Source: CALAZP01 sp964410725
Lineage (GTDB): Bacteria > Bacteroidota > Bacteroidia > Chitinophagales > Saprospiraceae
Assembly (NCBI GenBank): GCA_964410725.1
Contig: CAYPID010000001.1
Coordinates: forward strand, 62,001-126,000
Length of the DNA: 64,000 nucleotides
Direction of reading: 5' to 3'
Below, piece by piece: positions 9,003 through 17,663 of the stretch (positions are counted from its first letter, which is position 1; each line of letters starts with the position of its first letter). The translations under genes and the position numbers were made by a program. A model generated the notes under the pieces. It was not told where the DNA came from and made no database searches. It saw nothing but the letters and a program-made list of their open reading frames with translations.

Positions 9003-9905
9003 TTAACGAAGTACCCGATAACGATTAGCATTAGCAGGATCTAGTCCAGATAAAATCTGGGAGATTATCATCCGCTCGTCTTGTGGACTTACTTTATATA
9101 TTTCGATAATTTCATTAGCCTTTGAATTAGCAAACATTTGTACAATCATTGAATTAGGATAGGACTTCGTAACTCCAACTATGGCCTCTAAAGCCGTTTT
9201 AATTGCTGTTCTGCCTTTTTCTACATCTTCAGCCATTAAATCCAATCCTTGACGGTGGTAATTATAGAAACTTTCCCTAAAAATCCTTACCCTTGGAGAT
9301 AAAATGTTTTCAATCATCCAATATCGATTTCTATCTCCATCTAATGAACGCCAACCAGAACTAGCATCAGCCACTCCTTGCGGTATATTGTTTACTATCT
9401 CTTGAGCAATCTGAAAATAATTCTCTCCACCTCTAGGTGAATAAGAATCATAATCCAAACCAAGGATCACATATACATAAAAAGACAGAATGGCAGATAA
9501 ATTATCATTAAAGGTGTTTCTCGAAAACTGCAAAGGTTGAAACTGTTGATAACTGAAAGAAACTTCTTTATCAATATAATTTAATAAGGGCGTTTCATAA
9601 TTGCTGTTGAAAACGGGTCTGGAAGACTGAATAGCTAATTCTGCCTTAAAACCAGTTTCAGATACTTCCTCTTGAATAGTCAAGAGAAGATTGCAATTTA
9701 TTTTTTCATCCAATTGAAAGATATCATCCGTCCACTTTTGATTATTCAGGAACTCTAACATAGTTTGCGTTAAAGTTTCGAAAATAGCCGGGTCGGCCTT
9801 TTGTACTTTCTGTGTATTGATTTTTACAGAGAAGTTTAGCTCTTGGCCCCAACTCATATTGAGGCTGCTGATAAACAAAAAGGACAACAATATCCGAATA
9901 AACAT
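9003..9905 (-). CDS. porD: DUF4835 family protein, PorD-like
   Basis: A 300-residue periplasmic/outer-membrane-associated protein with a signal peptide (MFIRILLSFLFISSLNMSWGQ). The start LNFSVKINTQKVQKADPAIFETL, the block YVYVILGLDYDSYSPRGGENYFQIAQEIVNN and the segment DGDRNRYWMIENILSPR identify the DUF4835 family, annotated as PorD of the type IX secretion system. It sits 9 bases downstream of rpoZ in the usual bamD-rpoZ-porD order, but the coaBC gene often found between rpoZ and this gene is absent. A T9SS-sorted protein occurs at 37502-39127, so the pathway is present. Confidence 0.8.
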   Translation of the reverse strand: MFIRILLSFLFISSLNMSWGQELNFSVKINTQKVQKADPAIFETLTQTMLEFLNNQKWTDDIFQLDEKINCNLLLTIQEEVSETGFKAELAIQSSRPVFNSNYETPLLNYIDKEVSFSYQQFQPLQFSRNTFNDNLSAILSFYVYVILGLDYDSYSPRGGENYFQIAQEIVNNIPQGVADASSGWRSLDGDRNRYWMIENILSPRVRIFRESFYNYHRQGLDLMAEDVEKGRTAIKTALEAIVGVTKSYPNSMIVQMFANSKANEIIEIYKVSPQDERMIISQILSGLDPANANRYRVLR

Positions 9906-9914
9906 AATTCTCTA

Positions 9915-10256
9915 TTAGATTCCGTTATTCTTGGATTCTGGATATCTCCAATGAAGTTCATCTTCAAGGAATTCCTCAGTGGCAATTAATGTTGAATCTG
10001 GAAGTCTTTCATAGAATTTTGAGATTTCTATTTGCTCCTTGTTTTCACTAATTTCTTCAATGGTATCAGAAGAGGTAGCAAATTCTTCTAATTTTTGATG
10101 TAATTCCCTTTTTAGTTCGACAGACAGTTGCTTACTTCTTTTAGAAATTACAGCTATTGCTTCGTACACATTACTTGCCTTAGCTGCTAAATCTACCATA
10201 TCTCTTGCCTTAATATTAGGGTCAAGACCTTGAACCTTAGTTTTGATATCCGACAT
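9915..10256 (-). CDS. rpoZ: RNA polymerase omega subunit-like protein
   Basis: 113 residues with the Rpb6/omega core: DMVDLAAKASNVYEAIAVISKRSKQLSVELKRELHQKL. Omega stabilises the beta' subunit during RNA polymerase assembly. The acidic C-terminal tail (EISENKEQIEISKFYERLPDSTLIATEEFLEDELHWR) is typical of Bacteroidota homologues. It overlaps the end of bamD by about 20 bases and precedes porD, a conserved arrangement. Confidence 0.8.
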   Translation of the reverse strand: MSDIKTKVQGLDPNIKARDMVDLAAKASNVYEAIAVISKRSKQLSVELKRELHQKLEEFATSSDTIEEISENKEQIEISKFYERLPDSTLIATEEFLEDELHWRYPESKNNGI

Positions 10257-11064
10257 AATTTAATGATTTGATATTTTTATCGCTATTGGCTATTAAACTT
10301 CTAACCTCATTAGCGATGGTTTCGTTTCCATATTTTTTTAAAAACTCTTCTCCTTTTTCAATGACTTCTTCGTATCGTTCCTTCTGTTTAGTAACAACGC
10401 TATTCTCTGCTAATAAGTATAGAGATTGAATAATCTGATACCTAACATTAGCTACATTGTTAGTTTCCGGAAAATCCTTTAAAAGATTTTCAAAAACTTG
10501 CACAGCGGATTGATATTGGCTTAAATCAAAATAAAGCATACCTTCATAGAACGCCTTTTGTTCTAATTTTTTCCTCAACTCATCTATAAGTTTGTTACAC
10601 TCATTAACTCTTTCACTCAATGGGTAGGTATTGATATACAGTTGAAGATCGTCTATAGCTTTTTGAGTATAAGTCTGATCTAATCTGTAGTTAGGAGACA
10701 TTTTATACTGAGAATAAGCAGCCATAAAATCAGTTTCCTCCTTATAATCACTTCCACCGTAGGTTTGAGAAAAGTTATTGAAGTAATACGCGGCTAAGAT
10801 GTACCGTTCCATATAATAAAACGTGTAGGCGTATTTGTAGTAGATTTCCTCTGCTTCCTTCCGTCCTCTATAGGAACTGATTACTAGTTCAAACAAAGTT
10901 TGTGCCTTTTGGTATTCCTCCTTTTCATAATATTCGAGTGCTTTTTGGTAGTGCAAGTCCGGTTCCCCGGAGGATCGAATTTTTTCAAACTCACTTTTAC
11001 AACCTCCTAAAGCAATAATTGCGAAAACGAATAAACAGATGTATTGAAAGTTCACTTTTCCCAT
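10237..11064 (-). CDS. bamD: Outer-membrane protein assembly factor BamD
   Basis: A 275-residue lipoprotein: signal peptide with lipobox LGGC (Cys at about residue 22), then five TPR-like repeats (LHYQKALEYYEKEEYQKAQTLFELVISSYRGRKEAEEIYYKYAYTFYYMERYILAAYYFNNF and following). This is the BamD architecture, an essential part of the BAM complex that inserts beta-barrels into the outer membrane. First gene of the bamD-rpoZ-porD operon, transcribed away from the TraB/GumN gene. Confidence 0.88.
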   Translation of the reverse strand: MGKVNFQYICLFVFAIIALGGCKSEFEKIRSSGEPDLHYQKALEYYEKEEYQKAQTLFELVISSYRGRKEAEEIYYKYAYTFYYMERYILAAYYFNNFSQTYGGSDYKEETDFMAAYSQYKMSPNYRLDQTYTQKAIDDLQLYINTYPLSERVNECNKLIDELRKKLEQKAFYEGMLYFDLSQYQSAVQVFENLLKDFPETNNVANVRYQIIQSLYLLAENSVVTKQKERYEEVIEKGEEFLKKYGNETIANEVRSLIANSDKNIKSLNYVGYQN

Positions 11065-11124
11065 AGGAGTGCAAAATTAGACTTTTTTGGTTGTTTAACG
11101 TTATTTTTGAATAAATCATACCTA

Positions 11125-11997
11125 ATGAAATTAACTTTAACTTTTTTATCCCTATTTTTTTTCTTATCAACCAGTTGGATTTCTTCCGCTCAAGTTGCTA
11201 ACCAATCATTACTTTGGGAAATAAGTGGAAATAATTTAGCCAAGTCCTCTTACCTATTAGGTACGATACATCTACTTCCCAAAAAGGACTTTCAATATTC
11301 TTCGAAACTAGATTCCATATTGAGTAGGATCGACGAGGTCATTTTTGAAATCGATTTGAATGAAATGGAAGATTATAATGTATTACTCGAAGTAATGATG
11401 CAGTCGTTTATGACCGGTACCACCCTCCAATCTTTAGTTTCCAATGAAGAATATGAATTGATTAAAAATTTTATTTCTGATATGGGGCTCCCAATGTATG
11501 TTTTAGATCGATTAAAACCTATGTTTTTAAATGCTTTGGTTGAGGGGAGTTCGCTAGGTCAACTGGAGAATTCCACAAGTGTTGAAATGGAACTTTATCA
11601 AAGAGCATTGGCAAAAAATAAAAGGACAGGGGGGTTAGAGACCATGGCTTTTCAAATGAGTATCTTTGATAGTATTCCTTACCAAGATCAAGCCAGAATG
11701 TTAATCGAGTCTATACAATTAAAAGAAACACAGCCTGATGCCCTTCAAAACTTAATTAATCTATATCAGAAAGGTGCGGTGGAGGAACTGTATCAGTTAG
11801 TATCCGAGGAAAACGAAAAAATCACCAGAATTATGATTCACCAAAGAAATTCTAATTGGGTGAAACAAATGGAGAATAAAATGAAAATGCAATCGGGGCT
11901 TTATGCAGTTGGGGCCGGTCATTTGGGAGGTCCTAAAGGCCTAATTAAACTATTGTTGGATAAAGGTTATCTGGTGCAACCTATACCCTTATTTTAG
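11125..11997 (+). CDS. TraB/GumN family protein
   Basis: About 290 residues from the ATG at 11125 (MKLTLTFLSLFFFLSTSWISSAQ), which gives a clean signal peptide; the frame is open further upstream but that part overlaps the bamD promoter region and is not needed. Family motifs: LWEISGNNLAKSSYLLGTIHL (the GTIH metal-site segment) near the start and YAVGAGHLGGPKGLIKLLLDKGY near the end. Relatives are predicted metalloproteases of the TIKI/TraB/EreA clan. Secreted to the periplasm. Substrate unknown. Confidence 0.82.
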   Translation: MKLTLTFLSLFFFLSTSWISSAQVANQSLLWEISGNNLAKSSYLLGTIHLLPKKDFQYSSKLDSILSRIDEVIFEIDLNEMEDYNVLLEVMMQSFMTGTTLQSLVSNEEYELIKNFISDMGLPMYVLDRLKPMFLNALVEGSSLGQLENSTSVEMELYQRALAKNKRTGGLETMAFQMSIFDSIPYQDQARMLIESIQLKETQPDALQNLINLYQKGAVEELYQLVSEENEKITRIMIHQRNSNWVKQMENKMKMQSGLYAVGAGHLGGPKGLIKLLLDKGYLVQPIPLF

Positions 11998-12033
11998 GTG
12001 ACAACTATCACCAAAAAATTTTGATAATAAACC

Positions 12034-12041
12034 TATGTTTG
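12034..12041 (+). promoter_or_regulatory. Candidate Bacteroidota -7 promoter element
   Basis: TATGTTTG matches the TAnnTTTG consensus, 13 bases before the ATG at 12055. No clear TTTG/TTG -33 element at the expected distance upstream. It would drive the small protein, UspA and possibly the two-component genes. Confidence 0.35.
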
Positions 12042-12054
12042 AATAAAAATAATT

Positions 12055-12432
12055 ATGAAATTGATTAAGCAGGATACTTTATCCAAACTTCAAAAAGATT
12101 TTCAATCCCAGTTTGCCAACCTCAAAATTGAATTCTACAAAGCAGCTCATCAAGAAGGGGAAGGCAGTTCTGATAGAGAACATTTAAGTTCAAACCTAAC
12201 CCTGGAGGACTGCGGATTTCAAGTTGAATCTTCATTTTTCGATCTTAACCCTGAAATGAGTGTTGGAACTTTTGAAAAAGAATTCTCAGAAAAATTCAAT
12301 TTGTTTGTTCAGGTTTTTCGCAAATCCGGTAATTTGTGGATGCAAACGACTTCGACAGACCATTGGAGTCTAAAAGAACAAAACAGAAAAGGCGGTGCTT
12401 CTGAATTGCACTACCAAGAAAAAGAAAAGTAA
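12055..12432 (+). CDS. Conserved small protein upstream of UspA
   Basis: 125 residues, no signal peptide or membrane helix, hydrophilic. The core EFSEKFNLFVQVFRKSGNLWMQTTSTDHWSLKEQNRKGG looks like a conserved Bacteroidota small-protein family; no named domain is recognised. It ends two bases before the UspA start, so the two are cotranscribed. Possible role in the same stress/low-oxygen response as the following genes, from position only. Confidence 0.65.
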   Translation: MKLIKQDTLSKLQKDFQSQFANLKIEFYKAAHQEGEGSSDREHLSSNLTLEDCGFQVESSFFDLNPEMSVGTFEKEFSEKFNLFVQVFRKSGNLWMQTTSTDHWSLKEQNRKGGASELHYQEKEK

Positions 12433-12434
12433 AT

Positions 12435-13244
12435 ATGAAAAAGATTCTATTCCCTACCGATTTTTCAGAGGCTGCCAATATAGCTTTAGATTATGCCGTT
12501 GCTTTTGCTGGTGATCTCGGGGCAATAGTTGACATTATGACCATTTACAACATACCCATTGAGGTTGCTGAAACGGTCTATCCCCATACAGTTGATCCAC
12601 TTATTGCTGATAAAAGAAAAGCGGTGGAGGATCAATTAGAGCAATTGACTGCTAAATATCCGAACCATATTATTGGAGACAAAATAGCTGAATACGGTCT
12701 ATTTATATATCAAGAAGTAGTTGATACAGCGGGTTCAGGCAACTATGATTGTATTATCATGGGAGCAAAAGGAGAAACAGATAGTATTGATAAATTAATG
12801 GGAAATGTAACTAGTCATACCATGATGCAGGCTCCATGTCCTGTTCTTGCTGTTCCTCAAGAAGCTCAGTATCATCCCATCAAAAAAATAGCCTATGCTA
12901 CTGATTTTATTCCAAAAGATCAAAATGCAGTTGGTCAACTGTTCAAAATTGGTCAAATTCTGGATGCAAGCATTCATTTCGTACACGTAGATGAAAAGGG
13001 AAGTAAGCAAACTAGTGAAGAGGATATGGTTTTTGAAAATTATCCTGTAAAATTTGCAGATTTCACCGTAGTTAGTGCAGATACTGTTGAAGCCGGCATT
13101 AATCATTTTATAGAATCAAAACAAATTGATGTTTTAAGTTTGTTCGTTCCTAAAAGAAGAATCTGGGAACGGTTATTCCATTCTAGTTTCACAAAAAAAA
13201 TGACGCTTCACTCTAAAATTCCCCTATTGGCTTTTCACCAATAA
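12435..13244 (+). CDS. Universal stress protein, tandem UspA domains
   Basis: 269 residues with two Usp folds. Domain 1 (1-140) starts KKILFPTDFSEAANIALDYAVAFA and carries a near-canonical nucleotide motif GAKGETDSIDKLMGN. Domain 2 (about 148-269) starts KKIAYATDFIPKDQNAVGQL and has lost the glycine-rich loop (FVPKRRIWERLFHSSFTKKM). Cytoplasmic. In other bacteria Usp genes are often induced by anaerobiosis and CRP/FNR regulators, and here a CRP-type regulator with a FixL-like kinase follows, so control by that pair is plausible. Confidence 0.88.
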   Translation: MKKILFPTDFSEAANIALDYAVAFAGDLGAIVDIMTIYNIPIEVAETVYPHTVDPLIADKRKAVEDQLEQLTAKYPNHIIGDKIAEYGLFIYQEVVDTAGSGNYDCIIMGAKGETDSIDKLMGNVTSHTMMQAPCPVLAVPQEAQYHPIKKIAYATDFIPKDQNAVGQLFKIGQILDASIHFVHVDEKGSKQTSEEDMVFENYPVKFADFTVVSADTVEAGINHFIESKQIDVLSLFVPKRRIWERLFHSSFTKKMTLHSKIPLLAFHQ

Positions 13245-13289
13245 GTCGATTTTTTCATCTATTTTTCTTGTAGCTAATTTGTAAAATAG

Positions 13290-14921
13290 ATGAATATTAA
13301 AGATAAAGATGAGGCACTCAAACTAGAGGCTATTATCAAAAGTGCTTCTGATGGCATAATCATTATTAACGATGTTGGAATAATTGAACTGATAAATGAT
13401 GCAGCGTGCACCCTTTTCGGTTATCCATCCAGTAAACTCATAGGTAGAAATATTAATATGCTGATGGGGCATAAACATGCCTCTCAACACGATCAATACC
13501 TCAGGAATTACCTAAATTCAGGTATTAAGAAAATCATAGGAATTGGAAGAGAAGTCGAAGGTAGAAAAAAGGATGGAACCCTTTTCCCTGTCAGATTAAG
13601 TATCAGCGAAGCTAAATTACACGATAGGATTGTATTCACGGGAATTATTCATGATTTGACTGAAGAGAAAAAAGTTGCAGAAGCGCTCAGGACCGAAAAG
13701 GAAAAAGCGCAAATGTATTTTGATCTTGCCAATACCATTACCGTGGTTCTTAACCATAGTGGAGCAATCCAGTTGGTCAACAAAAAAGGAATGGAAATAC
13801 TGGGATATTCTGAAAGTGAATTAGTTGGCAAATTTTGGTGGGAATTTTTTGCCTTAGATTCAAATAAAGAAAATTCCTTCAAAACAGTATTTACACATGG
13901 ACACTATTCAAAGTTTGATTTTTTCGAGAATGAATTAAGAGCCAAATCTGGCGAAACAATCATAGTATCTTGGAGGAATGCACCCATACAAAATAAACAG
14001 CATGAACTGATGGGCCTAATTTGTAGCGGAGTAGATGTTACTCGGCAAAGAACCATTGAAAATAAAATTAAAGAACTTAATACAGAGCTTGAAAAAAGAG
14101 TAAACCAAAGAACCGAAGAATTAGCCGATGCTGTAAATCAATTACTGGATATTAACAAACAATTACAGCATGAGATTAAAGAAAGAAAAACCGCTGAAAA
14201 TAACCTAAGGGAGGCTTTTAAGAAAGAAAAAGATCTTAATGAACTTAAGTCTAGATTTGTTTCAATGGCCTCTCATGAATTTAGAACACCTCTTTCTACA
14301 ATTTTATCCTCTGCAGACCTAATAGAGGCATATCAAAATGTGGAACAACAAGAAAAAAGAGAAAAACACATCAACAGGATAAAATCTTCTGTATCCAACT
14401 TGACCTCGATATTGAATGATTTTTTGTCCCTTAGTAAATTAGAAGAAGGTCAAACTGCTATTAAAATCAGTGAAATTCAGATTATTGGCTTCATCACTCA
14501 AGTATTAGACGAAATTAAAAACCTATTAAAACCAGGTCAGCAAATAACTCTTAACAAGAATAACCTAAAAATAAATACTTTTTATACCGACAAAGGAATC
14601 CTTAACAATATCCTATTAAATCTGGTTTCCAACGCGATTAAATACTCACCATCTGATGGCGCTATTGAAATTAGGCTAGCTTCGGAAAATCATCATCTAA
14701 AAGTTTCAATAACCGATAATGGAATTGGCATTCCCATTGAAGAACAAGGCTATCTTTTCACTCGATTTTTTAGAGCACATAATGCTGAAAATATTCAAGG
14801 GACAGGTCTTGGACTTAACATTGTCAAGCGCTATATTGAAATTTTAAAAGGAACTATTGATTTTGAAAGCCAAGAAAATATTGGTTCTACCTTTTCTTTC
14901 ACCATACCTTCTTTGAAATAG
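13290..14921 (+). CDS. PAS-PAS sensor histidine kinase with FixL-like haem PAS
   Basis: A 543-residue cytoplasmic kinase with no membrane segments. PAS1 (about 8-125) has the FixL haem-PAS signature QHDQYLRNYLNSGIKKIIGIGREVEGRKKDGTLFP: H67 aligns with the proximal haem ligand of FixL (His200 in Bradyrhizobium) and R87 with its distal Arg220, the spacing being 20 residues in both. PAS2 (about 140-255) lacks this. A coiled coil (256-318) leads to HisKA with phospho-acceptor H329 (MASHEFRTPLS) and a HATPase domain: N448 (N-box), DNGIG 476-480, GTGLG 504-508. It is 14 bases upstream of a receiver-CRP protein, the likely partner. Oxygen or redox sensing is inferred; haem binding is not shown. Confidence 0.88.
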   Translation: MNIKDKDEALKLEAIIKSASDGIIIINDVGIIELINDAACTLFGYPSSKLIGRNINMLMGHKHASQHDQYLRNYLNSGIKKIIGIGREVEGRKKDGTLFPVRLSISEAKLHDRIVFTGIIHDLTEEKKVAEALRTEKEKAQMYFDLANTITVVLNHSGAIQLVNKKGMEILGYSESELVGKFWWEFFALDSNKENSFKTVFTHGHYSKFDFFENELRAKSGETIIVSWRNAPIQNKQHELMGLICSGVDVTRQRTIENKIKELNTELEKRVNQRTEELADAVNQLLDINKQLQHEIKERKTAENNLREAFKKEKDLNELKSRFVSMASHEFRTPLSTILSSADLIEAYQNVEQQEKREKHINRIKSSVSNLTSILNDFLSLSKLEEGQTAIKISEIQIIGFITQVLDEIKNLLKPGQQITLNKNNLKINTFYTDKGILNNILLNLVSNAIKYSPSDGAIEIRLASENHHLKVSITDNGIGIPIEEQGYLFTRFFRAHNAENIQGTGLGLNIVKRYIEILKGTIDFESQENIGSTFSFTIPSLK

Positions 14922-14935
14922 TAAACCATAGTCAT

Positions 14936-15976
14936 ATGAAAAAAATCTTAGTCATAGAAGACAATTTGGAAGTAAGAGAAAATCTATCTGAAATTCTAGA
15001 ACTATCGGGGTATCAGGTATCCATGGCAGAAGATGGTAAAAAAGGTGTAGAATTAGCAGTTGCTGAAAAGCCAGATTTAATTATCTGCGACGTCATGATG
15101 CCTAAATTAGACGGATTTGGAGTATTGAATATTTTGAGTAAAAAAAGTGAAACGGCCTCCATTCCTTTCATTTTTTTAACCGCTAAAGCCGAAAAAACTG
15201 ACTTGAGAAGAGGTATGAACCTTGGAGCTGATGATTATATTACTAAACCTTTTTTTAAGGATGAATTACTAGAAGTCATCAATACCAGATTACATAAAAC
15301 GGATATTCTTAAAGAAAAATTTGATAAAACTGAAAAAGGGCTAAAAGCTTTTATCGATGAAGTAAGGGGGTTAGAAACCCTTCAAGGCTTATCCAAGGAA
15401 AAAAAATCAAGGACCCTGAAAAAAAAGGACTTACTTTTCGAAGAAGGTGATCATCCTAGGTTTTTATATTTTGTGAATAGCGGGAGATTAAAACTATTTA
15501 AAACTAACGAAGACGGAAAAGAGTATATTCTGCAAATCATAGAAAAAGGAGAGTTTGTCGGCCATATCGATATTCTAAAAAATCAAAATCAACAAGCCTC
15601 CGCTTCAGCCTTGGAGGAAACTTCCGTAAGCTTAATTCCAAGAGAAGATTTTACAGCTTTAATCAGTCAGGACAGAGATGTGGCGGCACAGGTATTTAAG
15701 ATGATAGCCAATGATGTAGCTGAAAAAGAAGAACAACTGCTTAATTTGGCGTATAACTCTGTTAGAAAAAGAGTTGCAGATGCCTTGCTGCTTTTGCATA
15801 ACGAAGATGATCAAGCCATTCATATACTTCGAGATGATTTAGCTAGAATTGTTGGAACTGCAAAAGAAAGCGTAATTAGGATGTTAACAGAATTCAAGGA
15901 AGATGGCTATATATCTATAAAAAATAGCCTAATTACAGTTATTGATTTAGAGGGTTTAAAAGATATTCCCTCATAA
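14936..15976 (+). CDS. Response regulator fused to CRP/FNR-type transcription factor
   Basis: 346 residues in three parts. The receiver domain (1-122) is complete: acidic pocket E8/D9, phospho-acceptor D52 (ICDVMMP), T82 and K104 (ITKPF). A linker leads to a cyclic-nucleotide-binding fold (about 155-265; KKKDLLFEEGDHPRFLYFVNSGRLKLFKTNEDGKEYILQII). A CRP-type winged helix follows (about 272-335; DLARIVGTAKESVIRMLTEFKEDGYI). No FNR-type cysteine cluster, so no iron-sulphur sensing is expected; input would come by phosphotransfer. It lies directly after the FixL-like kinase. In rhizobia FixJ (receiver) and FixK (CRP) are separate proteins; here both functions share one chain. Confidence 0.88.
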   Translation: MKKILVIEDNLEVRENLSEILELSGYQVSMAEDGKKGVELAVAEKPDLIICDVMMPKLDGFGVLNILSKKSETASIPFIFLTAKAEKTDLRRGMNLGADDYITKPFFKDELLEVINTRLHKTDILKEKFDKTEKGLKAFIDEVRGLETLQGLSKEKKSRTLKKKDLLFEEGDHPRFLYFVNSGRLKLFKTNEDGKEYILQIIEKGEFVGHIDILKNQNQQASASALEETSVSLIPREDFTALISQDRDVAAQVFKMIANDVAEKEEQLLNLAYNSVRKRVADALLLLHNEDDQAIHILRDDLARIVGTAKESVIRMLTEFKEDGYISIKNSLITVIDLEGLKDIPS

Positions 15977-15983
15977 AAAGTGA

Positions 15984-16008
15984 CCTCAACCCTTGTTACC
16001 AGTTGAGG
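15984..16008 (+). terminator. Weak hairpin after the receiver-CRP gene
   Basis: CCTCAAC / GTTGAGG, a 7-bp stem with an 11-base loop, starting 8 bases after the stop codon. The following bases (CCAATCTTAAATTTT) lack a compact T-run, so termination would be inefficient. Confidence 0.35.
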
Positions 16009-16124
16009 CCAATCTTAAATTTTGGATTTTTGAAGTCTTTGTAAAATAACAATGAAAACTCTTTAAAAATAACTTCTAAATTCAATTGGTAATTATTTGC
16101 AAGTGTTTGACATCTTTTTTACCT

Positions 16125-16865
16125 CTAAATGCCAAACTTCTCCTTAAGCACGTGAATATTACTTCGACTAATTGGTATGGATACCCTGGGAATGCGCTTT
16201 AGGTAAAGCGCATACTTGCCACCAGATTGAAGGTGAATATTACTTATCTCTCTACAATTGACCACATAGCTTCTATGAATTTTCATGAACTGTTCTCCTG
16301 GCAACATATCAATTAATTCAGATAGGGTATAATTAGTAGTCAATAATTCCCCATCAAAATGTATTTGAGAAATTCCTTCATTAGAAGTGATATAATCTAT
16401 TTCCTCAAAAGGAATGATATGGTGTCGCTCACCTGCTTTTAAAGTCAAGGCAGTATTGTTGCTAATAGGTTGGACGGTTCCCATAAGCCAACTTTCCGCT
16501 GTTTTTTGATTGGTAAATACCTGTGCCTGATATTCATCATTTAACTCTAGGAACCTATTTAAAGAATATTGGGTAGCAGGATCTTTGGAGTAGATAAACG
16601 CTATTTTTTTTATACCTGCATCCAATAATCGAGGCATAAAGTTGGTATCCAACCATTTCAACGATTGAGACCAAGTACCATTCATCGATCTATGATCCAC
16701 CATCATTAAATGAGAATGGCTACTTTGTACCAAGGATAAAATCAGCTCACATCCATTTTTGATTTGGTCTAGTGTTAAATATCCTAGCCATGCCACATAT
16801 ATATATCCCTTATCGTCGCGAAAGGTCTTTAAATAGGTTTCACTATAAAACTCTTTATTTACCAT
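16125..16865 (-). CDS. LytTR-type DNA-binding protein with STAS-like N-terminal domain
   Basis: 246 residues. The C-terminal half (about 140-246) is a LytTR domain: ERHHIIPFEEIDYITSNEGISQIHF, LSELIDMLPGEQFMKIHRSYVVNCREISNIHL, VSIPISRSNIHVLKEKF. The N-terminal half (1-130) is alpha/beta and resembles SpoIIAA/STAS-like domains (YVAWLGYLTLDQIKNGCELILSLVQ, MMVDHRSMNGTWSQSLKWLDTNFMPRL). There is no receiver domain and no kinase nearby. It lies 12 bases downstream of the thioredoxin gene on the same strand. Confidence 0.78.
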   Translation of the reverse strand: MVNKEFYSETYLKTFRDDKGYIYVAWLGYLTLDQIKNGCELILSLVQSSHSHLMMVDHRSMNGTWSQSLKWLDTNFMPRLLDAGIKKIAFIYSKDPATQYSLNRFLELNDEYQAQVFTNQKTAESWLMGTVQPISNNTALTLKAGERHHIIPFEEIDYITSNEGISQIHFDGELLTTNYTLSELIDMLPGEQFMKIHRSYVVNCREISNIHLQSGGKYALYLKRIPRVSIPISRSNIHVLKEKFGI

Positions 16866-16877
16866 ACCATCCCGTAT

Positions 16878-17663
16878 TTAAGATAAATACATATCAAACT
16901 TTTTCCGCAGAGGTCTAATCCAATCAAAATAGCGATCAAACAACCTAAACATGGCTATTCCAACTTTTCTGGTATAATCGCCATTTTTTTGGTCAACAAG
17001 CATCAGTGAGTCCACTAACATTTCCAAAGATTCTCTAAAATAAAAATTCTTTAATAGAAATGCTGCCTTGCTCAAGGGATTTTCAGAATTTTCCTCTCTA
17101 CTTAAAATCCAATTAGCTATGGTTTTGACATCTTCAGCAATTTCAAAATACTTACTTCCAAACTTAATAGGTTGAACCAATGCCAAAGCTCGGTCTGGTT
17201 GTTGATAACTCAAAAACATACCTGCCATTACTACTCCCTCTTCCATGTCAGGATAAAGGTCACAAAAATCAATTAAATCAGATAACCTTTCAACAGTTGC
17301 ATTATTGGGATTTATGGAAGCAAGAATCTCTTCCAATTTCTGTTTATTTTCATTGGGCAAATGTTCTGTAAGCCAATTTTGGATGGCACTCCTAGGTAGT
17401 GCACCCATAAATTCGTCTACTACCTCTCCTTTGTAAAAAAGTTTGACATTTGGGATGCTTTGAATATTATAGGTGGCTGCTAATTCCTGATGTACTTCGG
17501 TATCTACTTTAATCAATTTCCATTTTCCATTGGCTTCTCTCTCCAAATCTTCGAGTACAGGTCCTAATACCCTGCAAGGACCACACCAAGATGCCCAAAA
17601 ATCAACTAAAACTGGAACCTTGTGGCTTAAGGTCAAAACCTCTCTTTCAAAATTAATCGACAT
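16878..17663 (-). CDS. Thioredoxin-TPR protein (CnoX/YbbN-like)
   Basis: 261 residues. The N-terminal thioredoxin domain (1-110) has the active site WCGPC with C27 and C30, plus the cis-Pro segment IQSIPNVKLF. The rest is helical, TPR-like (about 115-261; EEGVVMAGMFLSYQQPDRALALVQPIKF, NPLSKAAFLLKNFYFRESLEMLVDSL). Fusion of a thioredoxin to TPRs is the layout of CnoX/YbbN, a cytoplasmic chaperone-linked thioredoxin. No signal peptide. Precedes the LytTR gene by 12 bases, so they may be cotranscribed. Confidence 0.8.
   Translation of the reverse strand: MSINFEREVLTLSHKVPVLVDFWASWCGPCRVLGPVLEDLEREANGKWKLIKVDTEVHQELAATYNIQSIPNVKLFYKGEVVDEFMGALPRSAIQNWLTEHLPNENKQKLEEILASINPNNATVERLSDLIDFCDLYPDMEEGVVMAGMFLSYQQPDRALALVQPIKFGSKYFEIAEDVKTIANWILSREENSENPLSKAAFLLKNFYFRESLEMLVDSLMLVDQKNGDYTRKVGIAMFRLFDRYFDWIRPLRKKFDMYLS

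Noticed and set aside
11044..11124. Upstream extension of the TraB/GumN gene
   Set aside because: The extension lacks a signal peptide at its start and overlaps the bamD 5' end; the ATG at 11125 gives a clean signal sequence.
11997..12012. GGTGA/TCACC hairpin after the TraB gene as terminator
   Set aside because: A 5-bp stem followed by A-rich rather than T-rich sequence on the coding strand; too weak to call.
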